Shown piece by piece: positions 33,951-45,309 of a DNA stretch of 64,000 nucleotides (its first letter is position 1; the number at the start of each line of letters is the position of its first letter). This DNA comes from Hofstenia miamia (Eukaryota; Xenacoelomorpha; Acoela; Hofsteniidae): NCBI GenBank assembly GCA_900660155.1, contig CABFPE010000163.1:575897-639896 (forward strand). Direction: 5' to 3'. The translations under genes and the position numbers were made by a program. The notes beneath the pieces were generated by a model. The model was not told the DNA's origin and searched no databases. It saw only the letters and a program-made list of their open reading frames with translations.

Positions 33951-36900
33951 TGTATGTTATTGGTCCTGAAATCAAGTAGCACTTGCATTGGAATTTGGCA
34001 GCAAAACTGTGATTGCACAAATATTTTTTGCAGCAATGCAGTTTTTGAATAGTAATTAAACTGTCATTTTATCAATATTTGCAATTAGTTGCAGTAGCTT
34101 ACACTTAGTGTCATCTGGATTCCAAAGTATGCTATATGACAAAGGTTACATAGCAGTGATATTGTAAGGCCAATGCATTAACCTTAAAAACCAACAAGAT
34201 TTACATTATAGAAGTTTCTGCTAAATGAATGTACAGTAGATTTTGGATATAAGAATATCCATGGGACCATCAAATTTTAAGACTATATAAAAATAATAAT
34301 AACTGAATTTCCAGTACTTTTTCCTTACTTATTTCTTTCTCTCTGCTTTCATCCTAAGTTTTGGTGGTTTTTCCAAGTACACAAATTGGATTTGTTCAAT
34401 TTATATTTCAGCAAACAGGTAGCTTGCTCATTTAAATCTCCTGGCAGGACAGAACTAAACTCATATTGCCCTCCACTAATCATCAAAATATTAACAGATA
34501 ATTTCATTTGTTTTAATTCTTAGTTGAAATGAATCTAAGAAATAATTAATATTTAAACATTTTAGGAATGACCTCATACTAACTGATTATTCCAGATGTC
34601 TGAGATAAATTAAGCTTGTATTGACTATATATTATGAATATTAAAACAAGATTTCATATAATAATTAAATAATAACTTCAAATTGAATTATAAATCACTA
34701 ATGAAACTGTATAGAATTCCTACAAATAATCAACTAAAATACAATGATAAATATATAGTTTTATCCATAATATGAAATCATCCTCAAAATTATAAAAATA
34801 TTAATTTTTTGTAAATTTAGATTTATTTCAAATAATAAATATATATAATTAAAACAACCCCAACACTACTAATTAAAAGAATACTTGTACCTAATTTAAA
34901 TAAACAAAATATGAGCATCAGATAAAATACATACGAAATATTCATGTAATCTTGAATAGGCAAATACTACATTAAGTAGAGTTTTGAAAATACTTAAAAG
35001 AAACATAAACAATTTTATTTCTAAGCAGAAAAAGTATTAAGATTAAATTAGATTAATTAATATTAGAAAATTTAGAGTTTTACATCAAAAAACTTTCCAG
35101 AACTTTTTCCTTGATTGTTGTATTCTTAAGTCTTTGTGTTACAATTTTTAGCACTTCTTCTAAATTCAAAATTAGGTTTATTCTCTTCAAACTTCAAATG
35201 TAAAAACCTGTTTGCAATTTGATTTTGGGAAATGTTTAGTTTCTGCATTTAAACTTTCTGCCAAGACAAAACTGAAATCAGATTGTCCTCAATTATTTGT
35301 CAAAAAGATTAACAGATTAATTTCATTTGTCACAATTTTTATTTAAAATAAATCAAAATTTACAAGTAATTATTATTTTTATCATTTTGAGGATGACATC
35401 ACCTACCCCTCTTTTAGTTAGGTCAAAAGCACAGTAGATGTCCTCAATTACTGTACACAAGCTCATTTGACTTTGTGATCAATTATTCAGCCTTATCTGA
35501 GTTCTGATTTATGTCTGCATACTCTTTTGTTTTAGTTAGTTTCAGTACTGTTTCTTTTTCTGTGGATATGTTTTTAGCATAACAAACAAAGTTGAGTGTT
35601 TCTAATGAGTGGTGTATCACTGTGTTGCATATACACTTGTATATATGTTTTCAGAAATAGTCATAGAAGAATGTATTCAACTTAAGTCAGGGCTGCCTCT
35701 ATATCTGAAGTGTACACTCTGCTGCTGTGTATCAGATGAATCAGATAAAATAATTTGAATATATTGAACAGTGACTGAGGTGCTTCAGGATTGTTTTAAA
35801 AGAAACTCACATTCTGTACTAGTTCATCATAAGTGATGTTATTGGGATCATTGTTCCTAGCTTCTATCACAATCTCTATTTCATATCTTACATCACATAC
35901 TTTTAAATGTTCTTTTAACATATCAATCTATAATAGATTGTTAAAACCTGAGAATAGAATGATAGTCTCCCTTGAAATTTCTTCCAACTAACATAATATA
36001 TCATTTATATGAATGCTTATTTCTTTCCCCTTTTTGTATAAATCTAAAGGTGTTTTGAAACCATCAATACATTCCAAGTAATCTTACTGTCTACATATTT
36101 TCATCAAAGTTATATTGTCAATTATTTTATAAACTTTCTGTTGTTTAATTTGTTGGCATTGGTAGGCATAGGTATGTGTGCTGCTGTTTTCAATTTAATG
36201 CTCCACTTACATAAGACCATAGGTGCAGATATAGTTGGCAGCAGTAAGCATAATTTGTTATTTCTATCAAGATTTTCTAACAATTCTGCTACAGATCCAT
36301 TTGTTCTACTAGCTGTAGCTCTTCTAACAGTACCTGAATAGTTTGTAACTGCTGAAATCTTTGGATAAACCATGTTCCCTTAGCTGCTCCTTTCTGTCTT
36401 TGAAAATAACCATTTTTGAAGACATAGCCAAATGCATTTTAGGTGATAATGTAAAGTCACTCAGGGAAATTTCATGATTATTATTTATTATCTTTAGATT
36501 TGTAATGACGTCAGTAGGATGTATCTCCTTATTTTGATTTCAGTTTATGAAAATTATTTCATGCACCTTGATTTGGTGCTACATAATATTATTGCTCAAA
36601 TTAAATTGCAAGGAAAACATGTGATGTGATTATCTGGTGATCTTTAGTTGTAAACAAAGGCAGGTTATAATTTGAATTGTATACATTGAGCAACTATGTT
36701 GAAATTGGTTAGTAGAGTTTGTCTAGCTTCAACTCTGGTTTTACCTTCATATTTACATTATTTATTTTGATATGAAAATGATTGTGTAAGCAAGGTGACA
36801 ATTTGGGAGTACTTTCCTCAAAGCACTGGGGTGACACATGGCTTCTGGAGATCTTTTCAGATTATCTATCCCAAATTGTGGACCACTTAGGTTATGTTTA

Positions 36901-37124
36901 CAACTATGTATAATTCAATAATAAATCTCTCATTTGATTTTCAACATGTACATGCACCTATAATTAAATACACAGTGATGGTATTATACTGTTGGTAACT
37001 ACATGCAATTATTTAGTGAGCTGAGAGATAACAATGAAAATGAGATGTTTATTACTTATTAAGATAGATAATAAATTTTGAGCCATCTAAGGTAGCACCA
37101 TTCATTTCAGTTAAGCACTTCTCT
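33951..37124. other. AT-rich non-coding DNA in CpG-depleted block 2
   Basis: No exon or mobile-element motif was found. Overlapping frames on both strands at 36,122-36,373 are open in both directions and look like chance. Confidence 0.4.
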
Positions 37125-39464
37125 TTCCTGCCACCTCCCTGCTGTTCCTAATAGATCACTTCCACTGCCTCCCCACAAAGCTGATATCTATGTTGGCCAT
37201 TTTGCTGTCTCAGTGTCTACCTCAGATGTTGCTGACCACCTTTGTTCTTCCTCTCTACAATTTGGTGATGTCATTTCCATTCCTTCACATCCTGACTCTC
37301 CATTTGTATCCTTCCATGTTGTCTGTGAGCAAGAGTCTCATCATGCAGTCATGAATCCTGATGTGTGGTCTGAAGGCATCTTGATTCATTATTACCATCT
37401 CTCTGACAATGAGCACAAATCTTTTGGCCTTTGTCCCCACCACTGTAATGTGCCTTACCATGACTGACTATCTCACTCTGATCTTCCTCCTCCCTGTAAC
37501 TCTGGCTTTTCTGTATTGCTTGCCAATGCCCACAGTCTTTTATCTTTGAACCATCATCTCAGCTTTTACCATTTCTTCTTGCAGTCTCTTGTTGACTTCA
37601 TTTTCATCACTGAAACCTGGCTTGATACTGCCATTGCTGATAGAGTTGTTTTTCCCAACTCTACTCTTAAAGTTCTTTCTTGTATGGATTGATCCAGTGG
37701 TCACCATGGTGGTGTTCTCATTGCTTCACATCTTCCTAACCTTGACATCTGTCCCATCTCATTTGATTCATTATTGTTTGATTTCTGTTGTGGCTATGCT
37801 GTTGTTATCAATGACCATATTTTGTCTCTGCTCTGCATTTACAACCCTCATTGGAAAAGTCTATCTCCCTCTCTTGTCACCTTGGCTTTTCTATTTGTCC
37901 TCATTTTCTTGTTTGTGGTGACTTCAATCTTCCTAATGTCTACTGGAATGTGTTCAACTCTACTGACACTTATGAGTTGGCAGTTTTAGAAGTTTTTGCC
38001 TGCTATTCTCTTGAACAACTTGTATTTTCTCCTACTTCCAGCTCCTCCCTGCTTGATTTGGTTCTGTGCTCTCACCCTGATTACATATTTGACATATATG
38101 TAGTCCCTGTTCCTGCTAAGCTGTCAAATCACTCATTCATCAGCTTCAATCTGTTTGTCAACTCTACTTCTCCATCTGATAATCCAGCTGCTCCACAATA
38201 TGCTTGATTTAACAGTGACTTTCTGTCACTTAATGCTGCTCTCTCATCTTTGCTGCCTGTTTTTTGTTGATTCCTTCTCAGTTGATGATTGGTTCACTTT
38301 CTTTCATCAAGTTATTTCTTCTTATGTTCCTCATCAGCAGAAAAAGCATGCTTCTCTTCCTTTCTATTTTCCATCCCTCACTGTGCACTCCTTGAATAAA
38401 TTGGTGTCTTACAAATGCCATTCTGGTATTACTGCTTCTCTGAAGCTTGCTTCTCTCACAGAAGATGTTATCAATTTTATGGAACTTGACAAAGTCTCTT
38501 TTCTGTCCAGCTTCTTGTCCAGTTCTCTTCAAGACTCTTATTCCTTCCTATGTTCTCTTCATTCCAAGCCTGAGCTCCCCAATTTGAGATGGAACCTTCT
38601 TTCTGCTCACTCTGATCTGGAGAAAGCTGATCTGTTCAATGCGTATTTTGCCTCTAACTTCTCTGTACCTGTCTCCATGTGCCCTGGTCCACCTGCTGCC
38701 TCCCTGCTAATCTGACTTTGTGATATGGTCTTCAGCACCCATGATATTTCTCTCATGCTTAAATTTTGCAAGTTGTCTGGTCCTTGTTATCCTGACAGTG
38801 TACCTTCCTTTGTAATTCATGAAACCTCCTCCATGCTTTCTATCAATTTAAAGCATCTTTACACCTTAATTTGCTCCACTAAGCACTATCCCACCTGTTG
38901 GAAGACATCTTGGATTTCTCTGCTGTTAAAATCTAATCAGCTTCCCTCCTTGCAGGTCACATCCTACTGGCCAATAGCTATTCTATCTCAACTGTCTATC
39001 ATCTTTGAATGCCTTGTTTTTTGTTATGTATTCCCAAAAATTCGTCACCTCATCTTTTCTTCTCAGCATGGTAACCTTCCTGGTCACTCTGATTGAGAAC
39101 TGCTACTTTCACTCTGATAGTAATGATCCTGGTTGTATTATCTTTCTTGACATCTCAAATGCATTTGATCACCTCCCTCATTCCATTCTGCTTGACAAGT
39201 TACATTTATTTGGTTTTGATGTGGATTTCATTAAACTGTTCCAGTCTTACGTGGCCAATTGCCACCAGTGTGTCAAAATCAACACATCTATCTCTTCTTC
39301 CATCACTGTTACTAGTGGTGCACCTCAAGGCTCACTGTTTGCTGGTATTTTCTTCCTTGTTGTCATTAACAACCTCCTTTGTCTTGCCTGTTGTATGTCA
39401 ACAACACTGTGATTTTTTATGTTGGCTGGCCTTTTGCTGCTAACATTTCTTCTTATCTTGAGCA
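37125..39464 (+). mobile_element. LINE copy B, same family as copy A, CpG-depleted
   Basis: Collinear with copy A from about A 12,040 to A 14,340. ORF1 end: STSDVADHLCSSSLQFGDV then DVWSEGILIHYYHL. Endonuclease: FIFITETWLDT, VCGDFNLPNVYWN, LLDLVLCSHPDY. RT: SGPCYPDSV, IAILSQLSIIFECLV, IIFLDISNAFDHLP, TSGAPQGSLFAGIF. The pieces are spread over several frames with stops, so it is inactive. Most differences from copy A are at CpG sites, where copy B has TG or CA (for example GTTCTCGTTGCTTCACG in A is GTTCTCATTGCTTCACA in B). The copy stops at 39,464, where a Ty3/Gypsy fossil begins without a gap. Confidence 0.85.
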
Positions 39465-42400
39465 TGCTGGCAGGAGCTCACTACCATTCCAGAGCAGGAT
39501 ATCTTGTTAAGTTTTTCTGAAAGTGTAATTGTTGAGCCTCATCATTGGTGAAGTGTCCCCATCATCACTGACTCTGCATACACTGGTGATGTTATGATTT
39601 CTGGATTTAAGGAGAAGCACTTCTCTAGAGTCAACTTCTCGCCCAATCTCTGCCACATCTCTAAAGGAAGAATGTACCATACTATTCTAAATAGTTCTAA
39701 TTTTTTGGTCAAGATAGACCCTTCTCAACTGAAAATTATTGCAACTCCAGTTTGTCTGGAATTCTAGGCCACTGCCTGTCTACCAATATTACTGGATATT
39801 AACAATCTGGCAGAGCCACACAATCCTATCCAGATCCCTCTTGTTAATGAACAGACTCATCCAAATCTTAGCTCTCAAGAGTGCAAGTCACTTTCTCACC
39901 TGCTTCAGCAACATCATGAGGTTTTCAATTATGGTTCAATCAGAGTTGGCCAAGCTGTTGGTGAACAACACTCTATTGTAACCAAGAACAATCATCCAAT
40001 TTGCCTGCCTGTTAGGAGGGTACCAGAAACCCTCTGAGAAGAGTATGAAAAGATTCTGAGTGATCTTATAGTAGGTGGCATTATTCAGGCTAGCAACAGC
40101 CCTTATGTGGCACCCACCATCTTTATTGAACAAGACAACAAGTACTGCCTCTGTGTGGACTTCAGGAAGCTTAATGATGTCACAGTAAAGGATGCATATC
40201 TACTTTTGCACATCCAGGATCTTCTCTACTATGCTAGTCAGTATAAGTTGTTCAGCTGCCTTGACTTGTGCAAAGTGTATCAGCAGGTGCCAATGAAGAC
40301 CACTGATATCTCAAAGACTGCCTTCATTAATCTGTATGGCCTCTTCAAGTGGAAATACATGGCTTTCAGGCTCTGCAATGCCTCAGTGACTTTTCAGCAC
40401 TACATCACCTATGTGCTCAGAAATGGTGCTAATGTACATGAGCTAGGCATAACAGCCTACATGGACAACATCCTCATCACTGGTAACAACTTCTCCAAGC
40501 ATCTGGAAAGGCTTGGATGCACTCTTAATCTTTTATACACATCTGGTCTCTGAGTTAATGGAAACAAGTGCTCCCTTTTACAACCACATGTTACTTTTCT
40601 TAGGAGAATCATCAAACCTGGTCATATTTCCATCAAGAACAATGCTAAAGATCATCTAGACAAAATTGAAACTCCTTGTTCTCATAAGGATGTGCAACAC
40701 CTTATAGGATTTCTAAATTATTATGGCACTTTCATTTCTGAACTAGCTAACAAGGCCAAGCATATCTCCAACCTATTATGGTGCAGTATCAAATTTAAGT
40801 GGACTTGGGCAGAGCAAGAGGAGCTCAATGCAATAAAGGGAGAACTAAGAAAAATTCCTAGTTTGAAAACACCTGATTACTTGACAGAGTTCATTATTGA
40901 CTGTGATGCCAGTTCTGTTGCAATTAATAGCATGCTCAGCCAAGTCATTGATGGAAGAGAGTGCCCAATTTGGTATTTCAGCCACAAGCTCTGAAATGCT
41001 GAGCAGAATTATGGTGCTACAAAATCTGAAATGTTAGTGCTGGTGGAAAGTCTAAAGAAATTTCACTTCTTTGTTCTTTGTTGTTACTTTACTGTGTGAA
41101 CAGATAACTCTGCACTAGCCTGGCTGAAGAAATTTTCTGGGGACAAGTCCAACATTGTCACCTGTTGGATTGAATACTTGAATGATTTTATGTTTTCTAT
41201 TAAGCACAGTCCAGGGAGACTTCATAACAATGCAGACTATTGGACTGCTCTCCCCAGCTATGGGCATGATCTCAGGTAGCCACAAGGAGAAAAGACACTG
41301 TTTGGATTCATCCCTCTCACTGATTACAAGCGCCTTCCCAAGATAAATGCAGATTGCCATGGCAATGCAATCCTTCTAATCCTTGTAGAAGAAGAAATCA
41401 CCAAACTGGAGATTTTGCACCATCAACACCACAATAAGGTGCTAAGTGAAATCATAGCAAAATTAAAGAACTATAATTACATCCTCAGTCCTGTTGCTAA
41501 CAGATACTTTCAGCAATACAACTGGAAACAGATAGAAGCAGGCTTGCTTTATGTTTGAAGTCAAAATAGTCAGTTAGCTGTCCCTGAGTATTTCTGAAGA
41601 GATTTGGTGCAAAAGATTCATGAAAAAGGCCACTTAGGCATTATACAAAACAAGCACACATTTAAAGCAAGGTATGTCACAGTTGGTATTAGAGCTGCAG
41701 TCCAAGATGTATTTGATAAATGCACTACTTGTTTATTACAAGGGACTGGACATTTTCTGGAGCAGTGAGCCAAGCTTCACAGCAGAGCCACAGAATGCAT
41801 GAATGAAGTTGTGCACATGGACATTGAGAAGCTCTCCCACAATGAAGAAGGGCACCAGTATCTTCTTGTACTTATTGATCATTTTACTAATTACACCCAA
41901 CTCATCCCCATCAACAGCACCACTGCCAAGGTTATTGGAGAGAAAGTAGTAAAGGAATGGATCCTCAAGCATGGGCCTATGGAACACCTGATTTCTGATT
42001 GAGGTCCCCAGTTTGATAACCACCTTATGGAGACTCTAATGAAAGAACTTGAAATACTCCACAAGTTCACCACCCACAGTTGAACAGAGTATTGGAAAGA
42101 CTTAACCATATGGTCATTAAGCTAATTTGAGTCACTCCCACCCAAGCAGCAGGCCAAAACTGGAAAGTGTAGAATATTTTTACAACACTGCAGTGTATTC
42201 TACTACAAATGTCAGCTCTTTTAAGGCTATGTTTGGCAATGAAGCAAGCACCCCTCTTTCTGTTATGTTTCCTGATTACAATGAGCCTATGTTGGAGAAT
42301 TTTGTGAATTGTATGTTGCATGAGTTCCAAGAAGTGCACTTAACTATTTGTAGAAATACTAACCAATCTGTCATCCACCAATGGTGGAATTTCAATCATA

Positions 42401-43190
42401 AATTATATGGTGAGGCTCATAATCTTGGAGACAAGGTCTTTGCCTATTTTCCTTGCCAAATCACTGATGCTAATCAAGTATGGAAGCTTGCTACTAATTG
42501 GCAAGGCCCATTCACCATAACCAAAATGTTAGATCATCATAAATATTTACTAAGTAATAGGAGAGCTGCCCATTTCCAATGACTCCAGAGAACTGTTAAA
42601 GATATTAGTAATGTCATCATCAACCCTAATAGTGAATTTTCACTTGTTGATGACAGAGTAAATGAATTTGCAACTTATAATAACCTCACTGAATGTGAGG
42701 AATGCGACCTCACTGAGGTCAAGTACAATAGTAACCTTGGTAATAGTAACAACATTACTGCTGTAACATCCTCCACCTGGCCTATTCATATGGTGTATTA
42801 TCATTAATAACTATCACTCAGTAAATGGCAGGTGAGGATTTACTGATTTAATAAACCACCAGACGTTTCTTCTCTGTTTAACTGGTTAGGTTAATTGAGT
42901 ACTAATCATCATTGTTTAGGTGACGAAGCTGTGTGACGTTTCCTTATCAAATCATCTGTGGGCTACTGCCTGAAGCCAATCTCCACACCACAGTTCTCCT
43001 CCTTCATGAACTATTGACCAAGTCCACTGCACCATCTCAGCTCAATGGGAATTAATTATGTGTACCCTACATTAGCTCAGTGTGTGCACTCACATCAAGA
43101 TGTAACTGACTTAAACTCAATTTTGTAAAGTGTTTGTTGGATTGAATAAGTAAAGCAACCAGGTGTTGACACTAACTGCAGTTATTTAAT
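39465..43190 (+). mobile_element. Ty3/Gypsy LTR retrotransposon fossil (pol region and probable 3' LTR)
   Basis: The pol order of Metaviridae is recognisable. Reverse transcriptase lies at about 40,030-40,650 (NSPYVAPTIFIEQDNK, CVDFRKLNDVTVKDAY, FSCLDLCKVYQQVPM). RNase H is at about 40,780-41,270 (KFKWTWAEQEEL, EFIIDCDASSVAINSML, IKHSPGRLHNNAD). Integrase is at about 41,400-42,480 (core VVHMDIEKLSHNEEGHQYLL, then a C-terminal VWKLATNWQGPFTI). The part before 40 kb may include the protease region but is not readable. From about 42,762 (TGTAACATCCTCCACC) a likely 3' LTR runs to about 43,190. No matching 5' LTR is in the window. The copy is broken in many places, strongly CpG-depleted and old. 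It abuts LINE copy B directly. Confidence 0.8.
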
Positions 43191-43566
43191 ATTAAAGTAT
43201 CCATTACTGTAAAATTACTGGCTTTAGAAATTAATTAATATGTTGCAGTTTCCTACACTTACATTTAATAGCAATACATGTAAAGTTTTTTTTTTGGTTG
43301 ATTATAGTCAAGTCTCCTACTATTAATAAAAGATATATATCCCTAGGGTTTGGCTATCCAGCCATTTCAAGCATCTATTAAAATGTACATGTATAGATTG
43401 ATAGTCAGACTAAGCAAGAATCAAAAAACTTCTATCCATAACATAAGTGCTGTTTCATGACTGGCACAAGGACCCTTCAAATCGCTCCCATGATGGAATC
43501 CAGCCACTACTCAACACAACTTGCTTAGCTGAACATTTTATTAAATATCAAACCAGATAAATGAAG
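43191..43566. other. Short non-coding stretch left of an assembly joint
   Basis: AT-rich, CpG-poor, nothing recognised. Ends at an ambiguous base. Confidence 0.4.
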
Positions 43567-43589
43567 NTATATATATATATATATATATT
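43567..43589. other. Single N followed by (TA)n: probable assembly joint
   Basis: One ambiguous base at 43,567 precedes about 11 TA units. The CpG regime changes here. Confidence 0.8.
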
Positions 43590-43728
43590 ACAGGAAGGCA
43601 TATAATACAGTATTACAAACTAAGTTGTTCAATAAGTTATACATTCAATCGTCATGGATAGAAAATTTTGTAAACACGGGAATTTCATTAAGTTATCGAA
43701 GGCAAATAAAGGAATGAAAAGCCACTAC

Positions 43729-43976
43729 CTTTCAGATCCGATGCACGTGCTTATGGAAATCAGAGCTTTAGATTGTAGAAGTAACAATGCTTTAAAGGAC
43801 TTTATGTACGAACATATATCTCCTGGTAATGCTTCAAATGCTTGCTGAGAAGGCAAAATATAATTCAGGACAACAATATAATGATTTATTATCTTTGGAT
43901 CTTGTAGCATTTCACGTACTAATGCTTGGAAACGTTCAAGGTGGTCATCAAAAACATCTGTTATAGTAAGCAGAAC
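43729..43976 (-). CDS. Internal exon of an unidentified host gene
   Basis: On the minus strand a fully open 248-nt exon lies between an acceptor (AATAATTTAG, exon start 43,976) and a consensus donor (GAAAG then GTAGTG, exon end 43,729). It enters in phase 0 and leaves after two extra bases, and encodes 82 residues: VLLTITDVFDDHLERFQALV, REMLQDPKIINHYIVVLNYI, LPSQQAFEALPGDICSYIKS and FKALLLLQSKALISISTCIG. The pattern of amphipathic helices recalls a helical-repeat or scaffold protein. Local CpG is normal. I cannot name the protein. Upstream exons would lie at higher and downstream exons at lower coordinates. I found none that clearly joins it, although the candidate terminal exon at 20.5 kb is on the same strand. 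Confidence 0.55.
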
Positions 43977-44432
43977 CTAAATTATTATAGAAAATAATAC
44001 CAAAAAATGATACAAAATAACTTGTTTTAAAATAAAGGGAGTAGAGAAGCTACAGTCTTTTTGTAGAACATACGCAATATTGTATTAGAACAAAGGATTG
44101 TCGCAATCCTCTAATTATTAACAGCGTAATAGTTTGAACATAATGACCATCGACATATATGATTTTAGACCAAGTTCGCTATGTGCAATTTGCTTAATTT
44201 GGAATGCGACGAAGGACTTTAAAATGTAAATGAAAATTCGAATTCCTATCTAATGTTAGGTAAAAAATTATAATTTCATTTTGAAAAGCAACAGGAGAGG
44301 GTTAGGGTTTTTCAAAATTCAGTTTTAAGCCTAAAGGTGCGCTTACAGCTTATCAATGAATTACGCACTCTCAAATTGACAAGAATTTATTGTTGTTGAT
44401 AGGTTGTTTACAGCGTCTCAATTGAACCTGTT
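43977..44432. other. Intron-like or intergenic stretch
   Basis: CpG-normal, AT-rich DNA upstream (minus-strand sense) of the 43.7-kb exon. No further exon was recognised. Confidence 0.35.
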
Positions 44433-45249
44433 CCCAGATAACAATTTTGGTTGTTTTTACGTTGTTTATGGTTGTTTCATACTTTTGGTTGTTGCAGCAA
44501 CCATTAACATCGTAATAACAACCATTAATACTAATTTGAGCAACTAAAAATGTGATAATTTAAGATTCAAGCAGATGATTGCAAATAGAACTCACTTCAT
44601 CATTTTGATTACTAGATCATTTTTATATAAAGAACGGAATTGCAAAAAGCTTTTTTGAAATATTAAATTTGTGAAAAATTATAATATACTTGGTAAGCGA
44701 ATTTTCAAAATAATTTATTCATGAATATTTGGACACCTTCAAATTATCTGTCAGATAAAAAAGTTACATTTGAGCAGAAGAGATTCTTTACAATTTAAAA
44801 AAGTATTATTTCAAAATTATACTTAACTTTAAAAGTTTAAATTTTTGTTAAATTTGGCAGATTTTTATGCTTATTGTTATCATTTAAAATCAAGACATTC
44901 ATTCAAAATTTCAGCAAATGTTGTATTTAAAGTCTTTATTGTATTACTGTTCTGCCCTTTGTTGGGCTTGTGTTAGTTTAAACAGCAATGTTTGAACTGA
45001 TTATCAATATAAATTTGATGTGTTACATATAAAAGTAATGCTAGAATAATCATGTGCAACATAAAATAATGTTGCTATGACCTAAAAATAGTGCTTTTTA
45101 TTCAGAAGAAACAACCAAAAAGCAACCTAATGTGACATTGTTGGAACAATGTTGTTTAGACCAGTCAAAAGGGTACCATTTCAATGTTTAAACAACCATA
45201 AAAAACAACTAAAAAACAATGTTGTTTAGACCAAAATTTGTTATCTGGG
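44433..45249. mobile_element. MITE, AACAAC-rich with CCCAGATAACA ends
   Basis: The 817-bp element starts CCCAGATAACAATTTTGG and ends with the complement of CCCAGATAACAAATTTTGG. Beyond the terminal match both ends carry repeated TTGTTT/AACAAC motifs (left about 44,448-44,530, right about 45,110-45,225), including the shared TTTATGGTTGTTT. There is no coding capacity. The target duplication is not clear. The right end at 45,249 coincides with the left edge of CpG-depleted block 3. Confidence 0.75.
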
Positions 45250-45309
45250 ATTTAGATCATTTAAATACCCATGATTGGGAACATAATTAACCTTTATGTT
45301 TAGCAACCA

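Larger units (their letters stand above)
33950..43566. other. CpG-depleted block 2
   Basis: Across about 9.6 kb I count by eye only about a dozen CG dinucleotides (for example 34,934, 36,508, 38,641, 39,642, 41,330, 42,864). TG/CA are abundant. It contains AT-rich non-coding DNA (34.0-37.1 kb), LINE copy B and a Ty3/Gypsy fossil. The right edge coincides with a single N plus (TA)n at 43,567, beyond which CpG is normal. Confidence 0.8.

Noticed and set aside
36122-36373. Overlapping frames on both strands at 36.1-36.4 kb
   Set aside because: Open in both directions without splice sites, motifs or codon-position bias that I can see.
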